Assembly: GCF_003515775.1 (NCBI RefSeq)
Contig: NZ_QWEI01000012.1
Location: 27,038 to 91,037, forward strand
Length of the DNA: 64,000 nucleotides
Direction of reading: 5' to 3'
Origin: Ureibacillus yapensis
GTDB taxonomy: Bacteria; Bacillota; Bacilli; Bacillales_A; Planococcaceae
Shown here: piece by piece, positions 47,101-55,731 of the stretch
Layout of the letters: each line of letters opens with the position of its first letter
Numbering within the stretch: the first letter of the stretch is position 1
The notes under the pieces: generated by a model
Told to the model about the DNA's origin: nothing
The model's input: the letters and a program-made list of their open reading frames with translations, nothing else
Databases searched by the model: none
Translations under genes and position numbers: made by a program

Positions 47101-47405
47101 AAGCCAATACCTCCTTTTTTCGTAACAAAACATGGAAATAGTTTTATCCACTTGACTTAAATAAATAGTCACTTATAATAATGTGGCATAAAGATAAACA
47201 TTTTATTATCTGTTTGCACTATTTAACAAAATAGTTATTTTTGAATATTTAAAGCAAAATTTTATTATCTTTCCCAATACTAAGTATACAATAAGAATAA
47301 TTTACATGCATTCGATACGCATTTACTTTGCTTATTTATACGTTTTTTTGCTAAGAATGATTTATATAGTTGTATAATGAACCGAATTAAAGGAGCAAAT
47401 GATCT
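47101..47405. promoter_or_regulatory. Divergent control region of mrp operon and USP gene
   Basis: This AT-rich 305-base space must hold the promoters of mrpA (minus) and the USP gene (plus). A TATAAT at 47373-47378, 28 bases upstream of the USP start, is a credible -10 element. No riboswitch or hairpin with a T-run is seen. Confidence 0.5.
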
Positions 47406-48086
47406 ATGAAGCATGCAAAAAGAATAGATGAAAGTATTTTAGTCTGTGTTTATTATGGGCTTAATGGAGAACGTCTGATTCGCAGGGGACATAAACTTGC
47501 TACTTTATTGGATTGTCCACTCTACATTTTGACAGTAGATGCCAAACCGGTGGATACATTTGATGCTGAAAAATCAGGCTATATCGACAGATGGACAGAG
47601 TTGGCAAAAGAACTGGAAGTAGAAGATTTTATCATTCGCGACAACGAAAAACGTCCGATTCAAAAAGTTATTGCTGATATTGCGCGCGAGAAAAATATCA
47701 CTCAAATTATTGTCGGCCAAAGTGCACAAAGCCGTTGGGAAGAAATCACGAAAGGATCATTCGTAAATGTTTTGTTGAAAGAAATTCCGTTTGTGGACTT
47801 CCATATCGTGGCTGTCAACCGACCTGTAGTTGATGATGAAGGCAACCCTTTTGAAAAAGGTGTTCGCGCTTATGTGATTCGCGACTCCGAAACCTATAAA
47901 ATTGCCTTTACTTGCCCGAACAAGGCTTCCATTGAAGGCATTTTCTTTAAAGAAATCGGGACTGACTTCGACAATGGCGTCTTTAAATTTTCCTTTGAGA
48001 GCAAAATGTATGAAGTTAAAATCAAGGAAGGTCTTGTAACGAATCCACACTTAATCCATTCTATTTATGGTGTCACAAGTGTCTAA
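47406..48086 (+). CDS. KdpD-like universal stress domain protein
   Basis: This 226-residue cytosolic protein begins with a USP domain of the type found in the KdpD sensor kinase: ESILVCVYYGLNGERLIRRGHKLATLLDCPLYILTV and IIVGQSAQSRWEEITKGSFVN. In Staphylococcus KdpD this domain binds c-di-AMP, a regulator of potassium uptake. Here it is free-standing, with an extra 90-residue C-terminal domain (from about RPVVDDEGNPF) that I do not recognise. No kinase is attached. It is divergent from the Mrp operon, suggesting a cation-homeostasis link. The ATG follows AAAGGAG. Confidence 0.8.
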   Translation: MKHAKRIDESILVCVYYGLNGERLIRRGHKLATLLDCPLYILTVDAKPVDTFDAEKSGYIDRWTELAKELEVEDFIIRDNEKRPIQKVIADIAREKNITQIIVGQSAQSRWEEITKGSFVNVLLKEIPFVDFHIVAVNRPVVDDEGNPFEKGVRAYVIRDSETYKIAFTCPNKASIEGIFFKEIGTDFDNGVFKFSFESKMYEVKIKEGLVTNPHLIHSIYGVTSV

Positions 48087-48092
48087 ATATAA

Positions 48093-48146
48093 GAACTGCA
48101 CCCAATGGTTAGTAACGACTAACTTTTGAGGTGCAGTTTCTTTTAT
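48093..48146 (+). terminator. Terminator after USP gene
   Basis: GAACTGCACC pairs with GGTGCAGTTTC around an inner GTTAGT/ACTAAC hairpin; a T-rich tail follows. Confidence 0.7.
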
Positions 48147-48207
48147 GTTTCACTATGGCTGTTTGTAAGCAATAGGGTTTCTCTTGGGATGGAGCGTTGG
48201 GTGGTGT

Positions 48208-48340
48208 CTATTCGACCGTTTCGCACCCTGCTCACTTCAAACAGGCGTTTAGACGCTTCCTATTCACCGGTTTAGGACAGGTTCACTTCAAACGGGCGTT
48301 TAGATGCTTCCATTTGACCGGTTTGCGCAAGATTCACCTG
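48208..48340. repeat. Tandem repeat, about 51-base unit, 2.6 copies
   Basis: Units begin at about 48208, 48260 and 48311 and share ATTCACCGG...TTCACTTCAAACGGGCGTTTAGA-GCTTC with scattered changes. The third copy is partial. It fills the gap between two convergent genes and has no coding potential that I can support. Confidence 0.75.
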
Positions 48341-48360
48341 TAACTACGCCAATCTATCAA

Positions 48361-48392
48361 AAACAACCGGCAGTCGACACTGCCGGTTGTTT
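48361..48392. terminator. Terminator of the PfkB kinase gene
   Basis: AAACAACCGGCAGT pairs perfectly with ACTGCCGGTTGTTT across a four-base loop; T-runs on both strands. Confidence 0.85.
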
Positions 48393-48402
48393 TAAGGTCT
48401 AA

Positions 48403-49347
48403 CTATATCCACTCTTTTACTTCATTATAATGCGGCAGTGCTGTTAATGCGCCTGGTTTTGTGGCTGCCAGGGCACCGAGTTTGTTGCCAAATCCTGCAC
48501 ACTTCATTAGCTCTTCAGGAGTTGTTGGCAATCCATTAAAATGCACATAACGCAGGACGCCGGCCATAAAGGCATCTCCCGCACCGGTTGTATCAACAGC
48601 TTGCACTTTTTCCGTAGCAACATGCATTGCTTCGCCATTCAGAACCGCATATGTTCCTTCTGCTCCAAGCGTAATAAGAACAATCGGCACCAAATACTGG
48701 CTTATTCTCTCGATCCCTTCCTGCAGGTTATCGGTTTCTGTCAGGAAAAATAACTCTTCATCCGTTAATTTCAGAATGTCGGCATCTTCAAAAAAGGATG
48801 TGACGATTTCACGGCAAAACTCTTCACTGCTCCAGCGCAATGGGCGGATATTCGCATCAATGGCAATAATGGCTCCTTGGTCTTTGGCCATTTCTACGCC
48901 TTTTCGGGTAGTTGCCAGTGCAGTTGGGTGGAACATCGTGCCGGAACACACGTTAAAAACGGAAGCTCTTTTAAATGCTTCCTGATTTAATTGTTCTGGA
49001 GTTACCTGCAAATCAGGGGTTTCATCAACGTAATCTTTAAAAATCCGCTCGCAATCTTCCGTTAAATGAACGTATACCCCACTTACACGTTTTTCTGGTG
49101 CAAGGATGGCGTAGTCCATGCCGACTCCCTCGCGCTCCAGCTCTGCGCGAACAAATTCAGATGTTTGATCATCGCCCGTTACGGTAATTAAAGCAGATGG
49201 GGCTCCTATCCTGCTAATTCCTGCGGCAACATTCACTGTTGCTCCCCCGCAAAAAATCGTAAACGCTGTATTGGTTTTATCATTGGCTATATAATCAACG
49301 AATGCATCTCCGTAAACTAATACGAACTCTTTATTGGACTCACGCAT
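48403..49347 (-). CDS. PfkB-family carbohydrate kinase (fructokinase-like)
   Basis: This 314-residue ribokinase-fold kinase has CGGATVNVAAGISRIG near the N terminus and the C-terminal PfkB signature DTTGAGDAFMAGVLRYV, with the catalytic Asp in TTGAGDAF. Fructose is the usual substrate of close relatives, but adjacent genes give no sugar transporter or hydrolase to confirm it. The ATG follows GAGGGTTGACTACTC. It is monocistronic and divergent from the GNAT gene. Confidence 0.88.
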   Translation of the reverse strand: MRESNKEFVLVYGDAFVDYIANDKTNTAFTIFCGGATVNVAAGISRIGAPSALITVTGDDQTSEFVRAELEREGVGMDYAILAPEKRVSGVYVHLTEDCERIFKDYVDETPDLQVTPEQLNQEAFKRASVFNVCSGTMFHPTALATTRKGVEMAKDQGAIIAIDANIRPLRWSSEEFCREIVTSFFEDADILKLTDEELFFLTETDNLQEGIERISQYLVPIVLITLGAEGTYAVLNGEAMHVATEKVQAVDTTGAGDAFMAGVLRYVHFNGLPTTPEELMKCAGFGNKLGALAATKPGALTALPHYNEVKEWI

Positions 49348-49484
49348 GAGTAGTCAACCCTCCGAAATTTTATAGTTATTTCAGCGTAACATAATTTTTA
49401 CGAAACCTTAAAATTTAAAACTATTCAGATAAGCAGAAAGTCATTTCTTCCTTGAATATTTTGTTATAATTTTTTGAGGAAGGA

Positions 49485-50069
49485 TTGAAAATAACCATGA
49501 CAATACAAATAAGAAAAGCTATAGTAGAGGATGCACATCAAGCAGCCCCTTTAATTTATGAGGCGCTTGGCGAGATTGCAAACCGATTAACAGGAGAATC
49601 GGAAGTATCCAAAATTCTGGAACAACTTCAAGTTCTTTTTAAAAGAACGGCTAATCGCCACTCTTTTTTAAATACTTATGTTGCCGTAAATAACGTAAAC
49701 AAAAACATCCTAGGCATCATTGTTTTATACAACGGTGAGGATGGCGCTAAATTAGATGCCGGTTTACAACAATGGCTTGAGCAAAAAAACGCTCCCATTT
49801 CAACTATAGATGCAGAGGCGCATCCAGACGAATTTTACATCGATACGATCTGTGTTCATCAAGATGCTCGGGGATTGGGAATAGGAACAAAACTTTTACT
49901 TTATGCTGAAGAAGTTGCTTTGTCACAAGGATATTCAAAGCTTTCCTTAAATGTAGAAACTCAAAAAGAGGATGCCCAAAGATTATATAAACGTCTTGGT
50001 TTCACAATTTCTGAACCATGGACAATCATTAATGAACCATTTTTCCACATGGTCAAAAAATTAAATTAA
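49485..50069 (+). CDS. GNAT family N-acetyltransferase
   Basis: This 194-residue acetyltransferase has the acetyl-CoA binding motif A, QDARGLGIGTKLLLYAEEVA, and the downstream LSLNVETQKEDAQRLYKRLGF. It starts at a TTG with GAGGAAGG just upstream; an ATG at 49497 is an alternative with long spacing. It is the first gene of an apparent run with a DMT transporter 22 bases downstream. The acceptor is unknown, possibly an amine or amino sugar. Confidence 0.85.
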   Translation: MKITMTIQIRKAIVEDAHQAAPLIYEALGEIANRLTGESEVSKILEQLQVLFKRTANRHSFLNTYVAVNNVNKNILGIIVLYNGEDGAKLDAGLQQWLEQKNAPISTIDAEAHPDEFYIDTICVHQDARGLGIGTKLLLYAEEVALSQGYSKLSLNVETQKEDAQRLYKRLGFTISEPWTIINEPFFHMVKKLN

Positions 50070-50091
50070 CTAGAAATGCAGGTAATACATC

Positions 50092-50985
50092 ATGAAATTA
50101 CAACTTTTATATCCCCTACTAATCGTCATAGCCTCAAGCAGCTATGGCTTATTATCTACCATTATCAAAGTAGCTATGGGGCATGGATTCACTACCAATG
50201 AAGCCGTAACAAGCCAATATTTGATCGGTTTTTTGATGGCTTTGATTTTGTTCCTTTTCACACAAAGAAGTTTGCCGAAATTAAGTAAATCCGACATCCT
50301 GACAATTGTAGCGGCTGGAGTCTTTACCGCTACAACGGGGATGGTTTATGGACTAGCCTTAAACTATATCACTGCCTCCATGGGGGTCGTTTTATTTTTC
50401 CAATTCACTTGGATTGGTTTATTGATTGACTGTATTATTCATAAAAGATTACCGACTCGCTATGAAGCATTTTCGCTGGTTTTCCTGCTTGGTGGAACTC
50501 TTCTAGCAGCCGGAGTGCTCGATACAAGCTTTGCTGCAATTCCATGGCAAGGATGGGTTTATGGTTTGCTGGCAGCTACAAGCTTTGCAATTTTCATTCA
50601 AGTTAATTCCAGAAAAGTAGAAGGATTATCGTCAATTTCACGTACTTTCCTAATGTCTACTGTTGCATTAATTATCGTATCGATCTTTCTCTCTCCAGAA
50701 ATCATTTGGAATGGTACATTATTTAAAACCGATTTGTGGATTTTCGGGATAGTATTAGGGGTCTTCGGCATTATCCTGCCGTTTTTATTGCTCTCCATCG
50801 CGGTTCCAAAAGTAGGCGGTGCCCTTTCTTCCATCTTAAGTGCTATGGAATTGCCCGTTGCTATTATGGCATCGGTATTGGTATTAAAGGAATCACTGAC
50901 ACTCCTGCAAGTTGTGGGAATTGTCCTGGTGCTGATTGGAATGGTCTTGCCGACTGTACTAGCCCAGAGAAAAAGACCCTATTAA
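50092..50985 (+). CDS. EamA/DMT family transporter
   Basis: This 297-residue protein has ten hydrophobic helices in two EamA repeats (about 5-140 and 150-290) and belongs to the drug/metabolite transporter superfamily. Members export amino acids, nucleobases or metabolites. It lies between the GNAT gene and the ASL-like gene on one strand, so its substrate may belong to the same pathway. Confidence 0.87.
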   Translation: MKLQLLYPLLIVIASSSYGLLSTIIKVAMGHGFTTNEAVTSQYLIGFLMALILFLFTQRSLPKLSKSDILTIVAAGVFTATTGMVYGLALNYITASMGVVLFFQFTWIGLLIDCIIHKRLPTRYEAFSLVFLLGGTLLAAGVLDTSFAAIPWQGWVYGLLAATSFAIFIQVNSRKVEGLSSISRTFLMSTVALIIVSIFLSPEIIWNGTLFKTDLWIFGIVLGVFGIILPFLLLSIAVPKVGGALSSILSAMELPVAIMASVLVLKESLTLLQVVGIVLVLIGMVLPTVLAQRKRPY

Positions 50986-51071
50986 CATCTAATAGTAGTA
51001 ACCCATTCTTTATGTACCCAATACTTTTAAAGTTAGCTAAAATTTGAAAGGTTTTTGCGGAGGCGTTGATT

Positions 51072-52589
51072 TTGATATTTCAAGATTTTAAAAGCCAGAT
51101 AATCGAACGGGAAGGCACCCTGTTCCCTTCTTCCAGTTACCGTCAAATGGTGCTTCAGCCGGCATATGATGAAGCAAAGAAACACTTTTTAAAGTCCATG
51201 GTACACATACACATTGCCCATTTAAAAATGTTGGAAGAGCAGCAGCTTGTGGCCGCTGAGGAGGCAAAACAAATCGGGCGAGCCCTGGCAAAGCTTGATC
51301 TGGATGATTTTGGACAGCGTGATTATAATCCTCAATTTGAAGATTTGTTTTTCCGCATCGAAAACGAACTCATCCAACTTGCGGGAGATGCAGCAGGCAA
51401 TTTGCATATAGGCCGCAGCCGCAATGATATGGGAATTGCCATTTATCGCATGACATTGCGGAAGAAACTGTTGTCCTTGATGGAAGAATTGCTCTCTCTG
51501 CGCTCTTCCTTGATTGCCTTTGCAAAAGAGCATGTGGACACGATCATGATTGGCTATACACATACACAGCAAGCACAACCGACCACTTTTGCACATTATT
51601 TAAAAGCTGTGATTGATCAATTAACAAGGGATTTTACAAGGATGCAAGCAGCCTATGCAACCATCAATCAAAGCAGCATGGGGGCAGCGGCACTTACTAC
51701 AACAGGCTTTAACATTAATCGACAACGAATGAAAGAATTGCTCGCATTCGATGGAATCATTGAAAATGCATGGGATGCTGTGGCAGGGGCAGATTATATT
51801 GCAGAAGCTGCCAGTGTCGTACAACTTGCCGCGCTGAACCTTGGGCGAACATCGCAGGATTTTCTGCAATGGGCAACACAGGAGTTTAATGCAATTAGTT
51901 TGGCAAGCCCCTACGTGCAAATTAGCTCAATTATGCCGCAAAAACGAAATCCTGTTTCAATCGAACATACCCGTTCATTGTTATCTGCAGTTGTCGGCGA
52001 TGCTTCCACCGTGCTGCAAATGATTCATAATACACCTTTTGGGGACATTGTCGATACGGAGGATGATATGCAGCCGTATTTATGGCGTGCAATCGAAAGG
52101 CTGCGTGGAATCTATCAACTTTTTGGCAGTTTGGCAGTAACGATGGAGGTAAACAAAGAACAGCTGTTGAAGCGGGCGGAAAATAGTTTTGCCAATGTAA
52201 CGGAACTTGCGGATTCTCTTGTACGCTCCGAGAATATATCTTTTAGGCAATCGCACCGCATTGTAAGCAGCTGCATCAAAAAATTGCTCGCTGCAAACAA
52301 AACTTCTCTTCAAAGCTTAACATGGGAAGTAGTGAATGAAGTAACCCAGGAATTGACAGGAAAAGCATTGCAAATTTCAAAAGAACAGTTTGATCATGCA
52401 CTACAGCCCGAGTACTTTGTTAAAGTGCGCTCATTACAAGGTGGACCGGCGCCGGAAACGATGCACAACTCACTTCTTGAAGCACAATCTACTGCAACCT
52501 TGTTGGAACAATGGGTCAAGGAAAAGAATGAAAGAATCGTAGACTGCGAAGTGCAACTCCAGCAGTTTCTTGAAGGCTGGGTGAAATAA
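51072..52589 (+). CDS. Argininosuccinate lyase-like C-N lyase
   Basis: This 505-residue enzyme of the fumarase/aspartase superfamily, argininosuccinate-lyase branch, has HIGRSRNDMGIAIYRM, the catalytic GYTHTQQAQPTTFAHYL, the mobile-loop signature SSIMPQKRNPVSIEH with its catalytic Ser, and a C-terminal SFRQSHRIVSS. It diverges from true ASL at several points (for example DMGIAIYR for DQVATDMR, and EDDMQPYLWRA) and carries about 40 extra residues. No argG or other arginine genes lie nearby. Start is a TTG at 51072, eight bases from GGAGG. A fumarate-releasing lyase of another substrate is likely. Confidence 0.82.
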   Translation: MIFQDFKSQIIEREGTLFPSSSYRQMVLQPAYDEAKKHFLKSMVHIHIAHLKMLEEQQLVAAEEAKQIGRALAKLDLDDFGQRDYNPQFEDLFFRIENELIQLAGDAAGNLHIGRSRNDMGIAIYRMTLRKKLLSLMEELLSLRSSLIAFAKEHVDTIMIGYTHTQQAQPTTFAHYLKAVIDQLTRDFTRMQAAYATINQSSMGAAALTTTGFNINRQRMKELLAFDGIIENAWDAVAGADYIAEAASVVQLAALNLGRTSQDFLQWATQEFNAISLASPYVQISSIMPQKRNPVSIEHTRSLLSAVVGDASTVLQMIHNTPFGDIVDTEDDMQPYLWRAIERLRGIYQLFGSLAVTMEVNKEQLLKRAENSFANVTELADSLVRSENISFRQSHRIVSSCIKKLLAANKTSLQSLTWEVVNEVTQELTGKALQISKEQFDHALQPEYFVKVRSLQGGPAPETMHNSLLEAQSTATLLEQWVKEKNERIVDCEVQLQQFLEGWVK

Positions 52590-53515
52590 TGGAAGAATCA
52601 ATCATCCTTGCTGTTGATGGCGGGGCGACAAAAACAACATTAACCGTCCGAACAAGTTCCGGAAAATGTTTATTTGAAAAAACAGCCCGCGGTTCCAATT
52701 ATCAAACAATCGGTGAAACTGAGGCAGTAACAGTATTGGGCCAACTCCTTTGCGACGCATATATTTCAGCGAAAGTGGAAAGGATCCACGTTGCCGTTTT
52801 CGCCATTGCGGGAATCGATACAAAGGCGGATTTGGAAGCTGTCACGCATATTGTCAAACAAAGTTTAAAGAGAGCCCCCTTTATAATAGAAGAACTCCTG
52901 ATCGAAAACGATGGTCATTCTACCCTATTAGGTCTGGTTGAAGGAAAACCGGGTGCCCTTCTAATTGCTGGAACAGGCTCCATCGCGTTTGCTACGGATG
53001 GCAATGGAAAGGTGGTCCGTTCAGGAGGATGGGGACACCGCGCAAGTGATCAAGGCAGTGGGTACTGGATTGGACGGCAAATCTTACAGGCGGTTTTCAA
53101 ATCGGAGGATGGAGTACTACCTCCGACTTTATTGAAACAGCTGGCATTCCAGCAACTAAACATTTATTCAATCGATGAACTCGTTGCTTGGCTTTACCAA
53201 CCGCATTATACCAATGCCCTAACAGCAAGTCTTAGCCCGGTCCTTAATGAGGCGATTATGCTTGGCGACGAGCAAGCGCTCGTGATTGCACAGCAAGCTA
53301 CACAGGAGCTTTCCTTGTTGGTTAAATCCTCGCTTTCCAAAATCGAGTATGGCGTGGCCCCATTCCCTCTATACTTAAATGGCGGCATTTTGCAGCATAA
53401 CTCTTTCATTTTGGAACGCTTGCAGGAACTTCTAAGGAACGCTTATCCGAAGATTTCCTTTAACCTGTGCAGTGAACGGCCTATTGAATATATTGCAAAA
53501 CGTGCTTTGCTTTAA
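52589..53515 (+). CDS. BadF/BadG/BcrA-type ATPase, N-acetylglucosamine-kinase-like
   Basis: This 308-residue protein has the ASKHA fold: phosphate-1 loop ILAVDGGATKTTLTV, phosphate-2 GALLIAGTGSIAFA and a glycine-rich SGGWGHRASDQGSGYWIG. Proteins like this phosphorylate N-acetylglucosamine or related amino sugars. Its ATG overlaps the stop of the ASL-like gene by one base (TAATG), so the two are translationally coupled and probably work on one substrate. A strong terminator follows. Confidence 0.85.
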   Translation: MEESIILAVDGGATKTTLTVRTSSGKCLFEKTARGSNYQTIGETEAVTVLGQLLCDAYISAKVERIHVAVFAIAGIDTKADLEAVTHIVKQSLKRAPFIIEELLIENDGHSTLLGLVEGKPGALLIAGTGSIAFATDGNGKVVRSGGWGHRASDQGSGYWIGRQILQAVFKSEDGVLPPTLLKQLAFQQLNIYSIDELVAWLYQPHYTNALTASLSPVLNEAIMLGDEQALVIAQQATQELSLLVKSSLSKIEYGVAPFPLYLNGGILQHNSFILERLQELLRNAYPKISFNLCSERPIEYIAKRALL

Positions 53516-53520
53516 AACAA

Positions 53521-53561
53521 AACCCTTAAACAGCTGACGTGAATGCTGTTTAAGGGTTTTT
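53521..53561 (+). terminator. Terminator of the lyase-kinase operon
   Basis: AACCCTTAAACAGC pairs perfectly with GCTGTTTAAGGGTT, followed by a T-run. Confidence 0.88.
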
Positions 53562-53570
53562 AAGTAATCT

Positions 53571-53757
53571 ACGCTTTTCTATTATCCAGCTGCGAACGCC
53601 AGCTCCTCGAGCGTTTCGGTACCTTCCCACGTGTGTAGGCACACTCGTCAGGTACCTCCAACGCTTGAGGCTCACACGATGTGAGTCATGTCGGCGATGC
53701 AACACAACGTTGCGGTTTCGCCGACGCGGAGCTTACGGGCGTTCTCCGCTTTTCTAT
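53571..53757. repeat. Compound inverted-repeat element
   Basis: About 187 GC-rich bases fold into nested hairpins: CTCGAGCGTT..GGTACCT with AGGTACC..AACGCTTGAG, CTCAC/GTGAG, TCGGCGA/TCGCCGA around GCAAC/GTTGC, and outer GAACGCCAGCTCC with GGAGCT..GGGCGTTC. It sits between convergent genes. I recognise the style (AGCTGCGAACGCCAGCTCC...) as an intergenic repeat type in this group of bacteria; copy number needs the genome. Confidence 0.65.
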
Positions 53758-53758
53758 G

Positions 53759-55015
53759 TCAAAGCTCCATCTTTTTCAGTCCGTCATTTGTTGAAAAGTA
53801 TAAATAACCATCCTCAACAAATAAATTGTTTACTTCTTCACGGAATAAAATGGACTCGTCCGTTCCATCCTTTCGAATTTTTGACAGATAAGCCCCTTTT
53901 GAATAATTGCTGAAATACAGCCAATCGCCATAGCCAACAATAAATTGTGCGCGGCTATCCGTTAAACGTGTGGTTTCGCCAGTGTTCACATCTACTCGAT
54001 ATAAAATATCGTTGTCGTTCACATTGCTATAGTAAATCAATCCGTCCTGTTCATAGGCGTGGTCAATTTGAGCCATAAAGTCATATTTTAAATTCGTTGC
54101 CTCCGGATAATCGGAAGTCTTCCAAGTATGATCGCGCTTCATTTGTTCGTCATCGATTAAGAAATATTCATAGCGGACGATATTTTTCCGATCGGGTGTT
54201 GGATCATTCCACGTTGTATCCAGGTGATACCAATCTCCATCCACTTTTACTAAATTCCATGCATGTCCACCTGTATAGACTTCCCCGATGACGTATTGGG
54301 TTTCCATCCCCAATCCCTCGAGTATTTTCAAAGCAAGCAAAGCATAGCCCTGACAAACACCTTTATGTTCATGCAACACTGCATAAGCACTATGCGGACT
54401 GGCAGTTGATTCCGTGCTGTAGGCTGTATTCTTCACAATAAAATCATTGACGAACTTCACTTTTTCAAAATCGGACATCGACTCGACCGGGACCGTCGAT
54501 AAAAGTTCGGCTACTTTTTTATTGACGATTTCCTCTTGTGCTGCGTTGGTCAAATACGTTTGATGCACCCTGATTTTCGCATCGAAACGGCTATATTCGT
54601 ATTCGATTTTGCGCTCAGCCAAATGTCCCAGAATATAATGATTGCGATTTGACGCCTCATCCACAGCAGATTGAATGATCTGTTCAATATCCGCCGTGCT
54701 TCCGACATAATGAATTTCAAAATTGTTTTCCCAGCGACTTAAATAATAATAAAAAGAATCCGCCAACTCTTCGACGGTTTGTACCTTCGCAGGCAATTCC
54801 GCATCCGGTGGTGTTTGTGTAGCAGCAGTTGTGGTATGAATGAGCGTATCCTTTGCCGAATTCACAGTTGAAATGACTTCTGAAGTTGCATCCTGAATAA
54901 CTACCTCATTGGCATTCAAAAATTGTTTAGCCTCATCCAGCCATTGCGAGCCGTAATCGTAGATCGGCTTTACCAGTACAAGCACTACAACAAAAAACGT
55001 TATCCGTTTTAACAA
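53759..55015 (-). CDS. Transglutaminase-like protein with C-terminal repeat domain
   Basis: This 418-residue protein has an N-terminal hydrophobic anchor (about 4-20), a linker region, and a transglutaminase/protease-like core with the full triad: Cys in HKGVCQGYALLAL, His in GEVYTGGHAWNLV, Asp in WYHLDTTWNDP. The C-terminal 110 residues form repeats resembling DUF5050 (YYSNVNDNDILYRV, LYFSNYSKGAYLSKI, LYFSTNDGLKKM), probably a partial beta-propeller. It should act outside the cell, perhaps on cell-wall or surface proteins. The TTG at 55015 follows GAGAGGTGG. Confidence 0.87.
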   Translation of the reverse strand: MLKRITFFVVVLVLVKPIYDYGSQWLDEAKQFLNANEVVIQDATSEVISTVNSAKDTLIHTTTAATQTPPDAELPAKVQTVEELADSFYYYLSRWENNFEIHYVGSTADIEQIIQSAVDEASNRNHYILGHLAERKIEYEYSRFDAKIRVHQTYLTNAAQEEIVNKKVAELLSTVPVESMSDFEKVKFVNDFIVKNTAYSTESTASPHSAYAVLHEHKGVCQGYALLALKILEGLGMETQYVIGEVYTGGHAWNLVKVDGDWYHLDTTWNDPTPDRKNIVRYEYFLIDDEQMKRDHTWKTSDYPEATNLKYDFMAQIDHAYEQDGLIYYSNVNDNDILYRVDVNTGETTRLTDSRAQFIVGYGDWLYFSNYSKGAYLSKIRKDGTDESILFREEVNNLFVEDGYLYFSTNDGLKKMEL

Positions 55016-55075
55016 AATGCACCACCTCTCCATCAAACATTCAATACAAATTTATATTAAAGCGAGCAAATCCTG

Positions 55076-55471
55076 TTAGATTTCATATTCTATCGAAGGT
55101 TTATACTTATCGCCAAAAACTTTCTTCAACACTTCATGCGCTTCTTCTTTCATATCATCGGTAATGGAACCATATATAACAGAAATCGCTTTCGTAATGA
55201 TGACAATATCATCCGCTAAACCGACAGTCGGCAAAATATCGGCGATCAAGTCAATCGGCAAGATAAAATAACCGAGCACTCCAAGAATCATGAGTTTCTG
55301 TTCTTTCGGCAAATCGGGGCTTTTCAAGGCTACATATAAAGTCGCCGCGCCATGCAATACTTTAAAGCCTAGATTTGTGCCATATTTTTTTAATTTATTT
55401 ATAAATTTATCAGGAGAATAATGTTTTTCCTTTCCTTTAATTGTTGCTTCCAATTCTAAGTGTTCACTCAT
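55076..55471 (-). CDS. YkvA family (DUF1232) membrane protein
   Basis: This 131-residue protein carries the DUF1232 core: KLMILGVLGYFILPIDLIADILPTVGLADDIVIITKAI, which reads as two short membrane-associated helices with the ILPIDLIPD-like motif. Function is unknown; members are widespread in Bacillales. The ATG at 55471 follows GAGGAGGAAG. It lies 60 bases upstream of the transglutaminase gene on the same strand. Confidence 0.88.
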   Translation of the reverse strand: MSEHLELEATIKGKEKHYSPDKFINKLKKYGTNLGFKVLHGAATLYVALKSPDLPKEQKLMILGVLGYFILPIDLIADILPTVGLADDIVIITKAISVIYGSITDDMKEEAHEVLKKVFGDKYKPSIEYEI

Positions 55472-55731
55472 TCTGACTTCCTCCTCTAAACCTGTACAAT
55501 TAACGTTTAGTATTATCTTTTCCAACTAATTAAAAAAGTAACTGCTTAAAGTGAAACTTTCACTGCCAGGTTTGCTGATTCTTTTGTGATTCAACCTAAA
55601 TGAAGGTGATTCTTATTCTTCTATTATACTTTTTATTGTGATTCTTAGCGAAATATTCGAGCATCCTATTTTTACCCGTAAACCGATAAAGTGAATCAGG
55701 TTGTTGTTCAGTTTATTCGCAAAACCTTTCT

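Noticed and set aside
48208..48340. CRISPR array
   Set aside because: Units are tandem without spacers and differ in sequence; no cas genes.
51072..52589. Straight annotation as argH
   Set aside because: No arginine biosynthesis context and several active-site neighbourhoods diverge from true argininosuccinate lyase; only the superfamily is secure.
53665..53913. 82-codon frame across the compound repeat
   Set aside because: Runs through hairpins into the antisense of the transglutaminase gene; no ribosome binding site.
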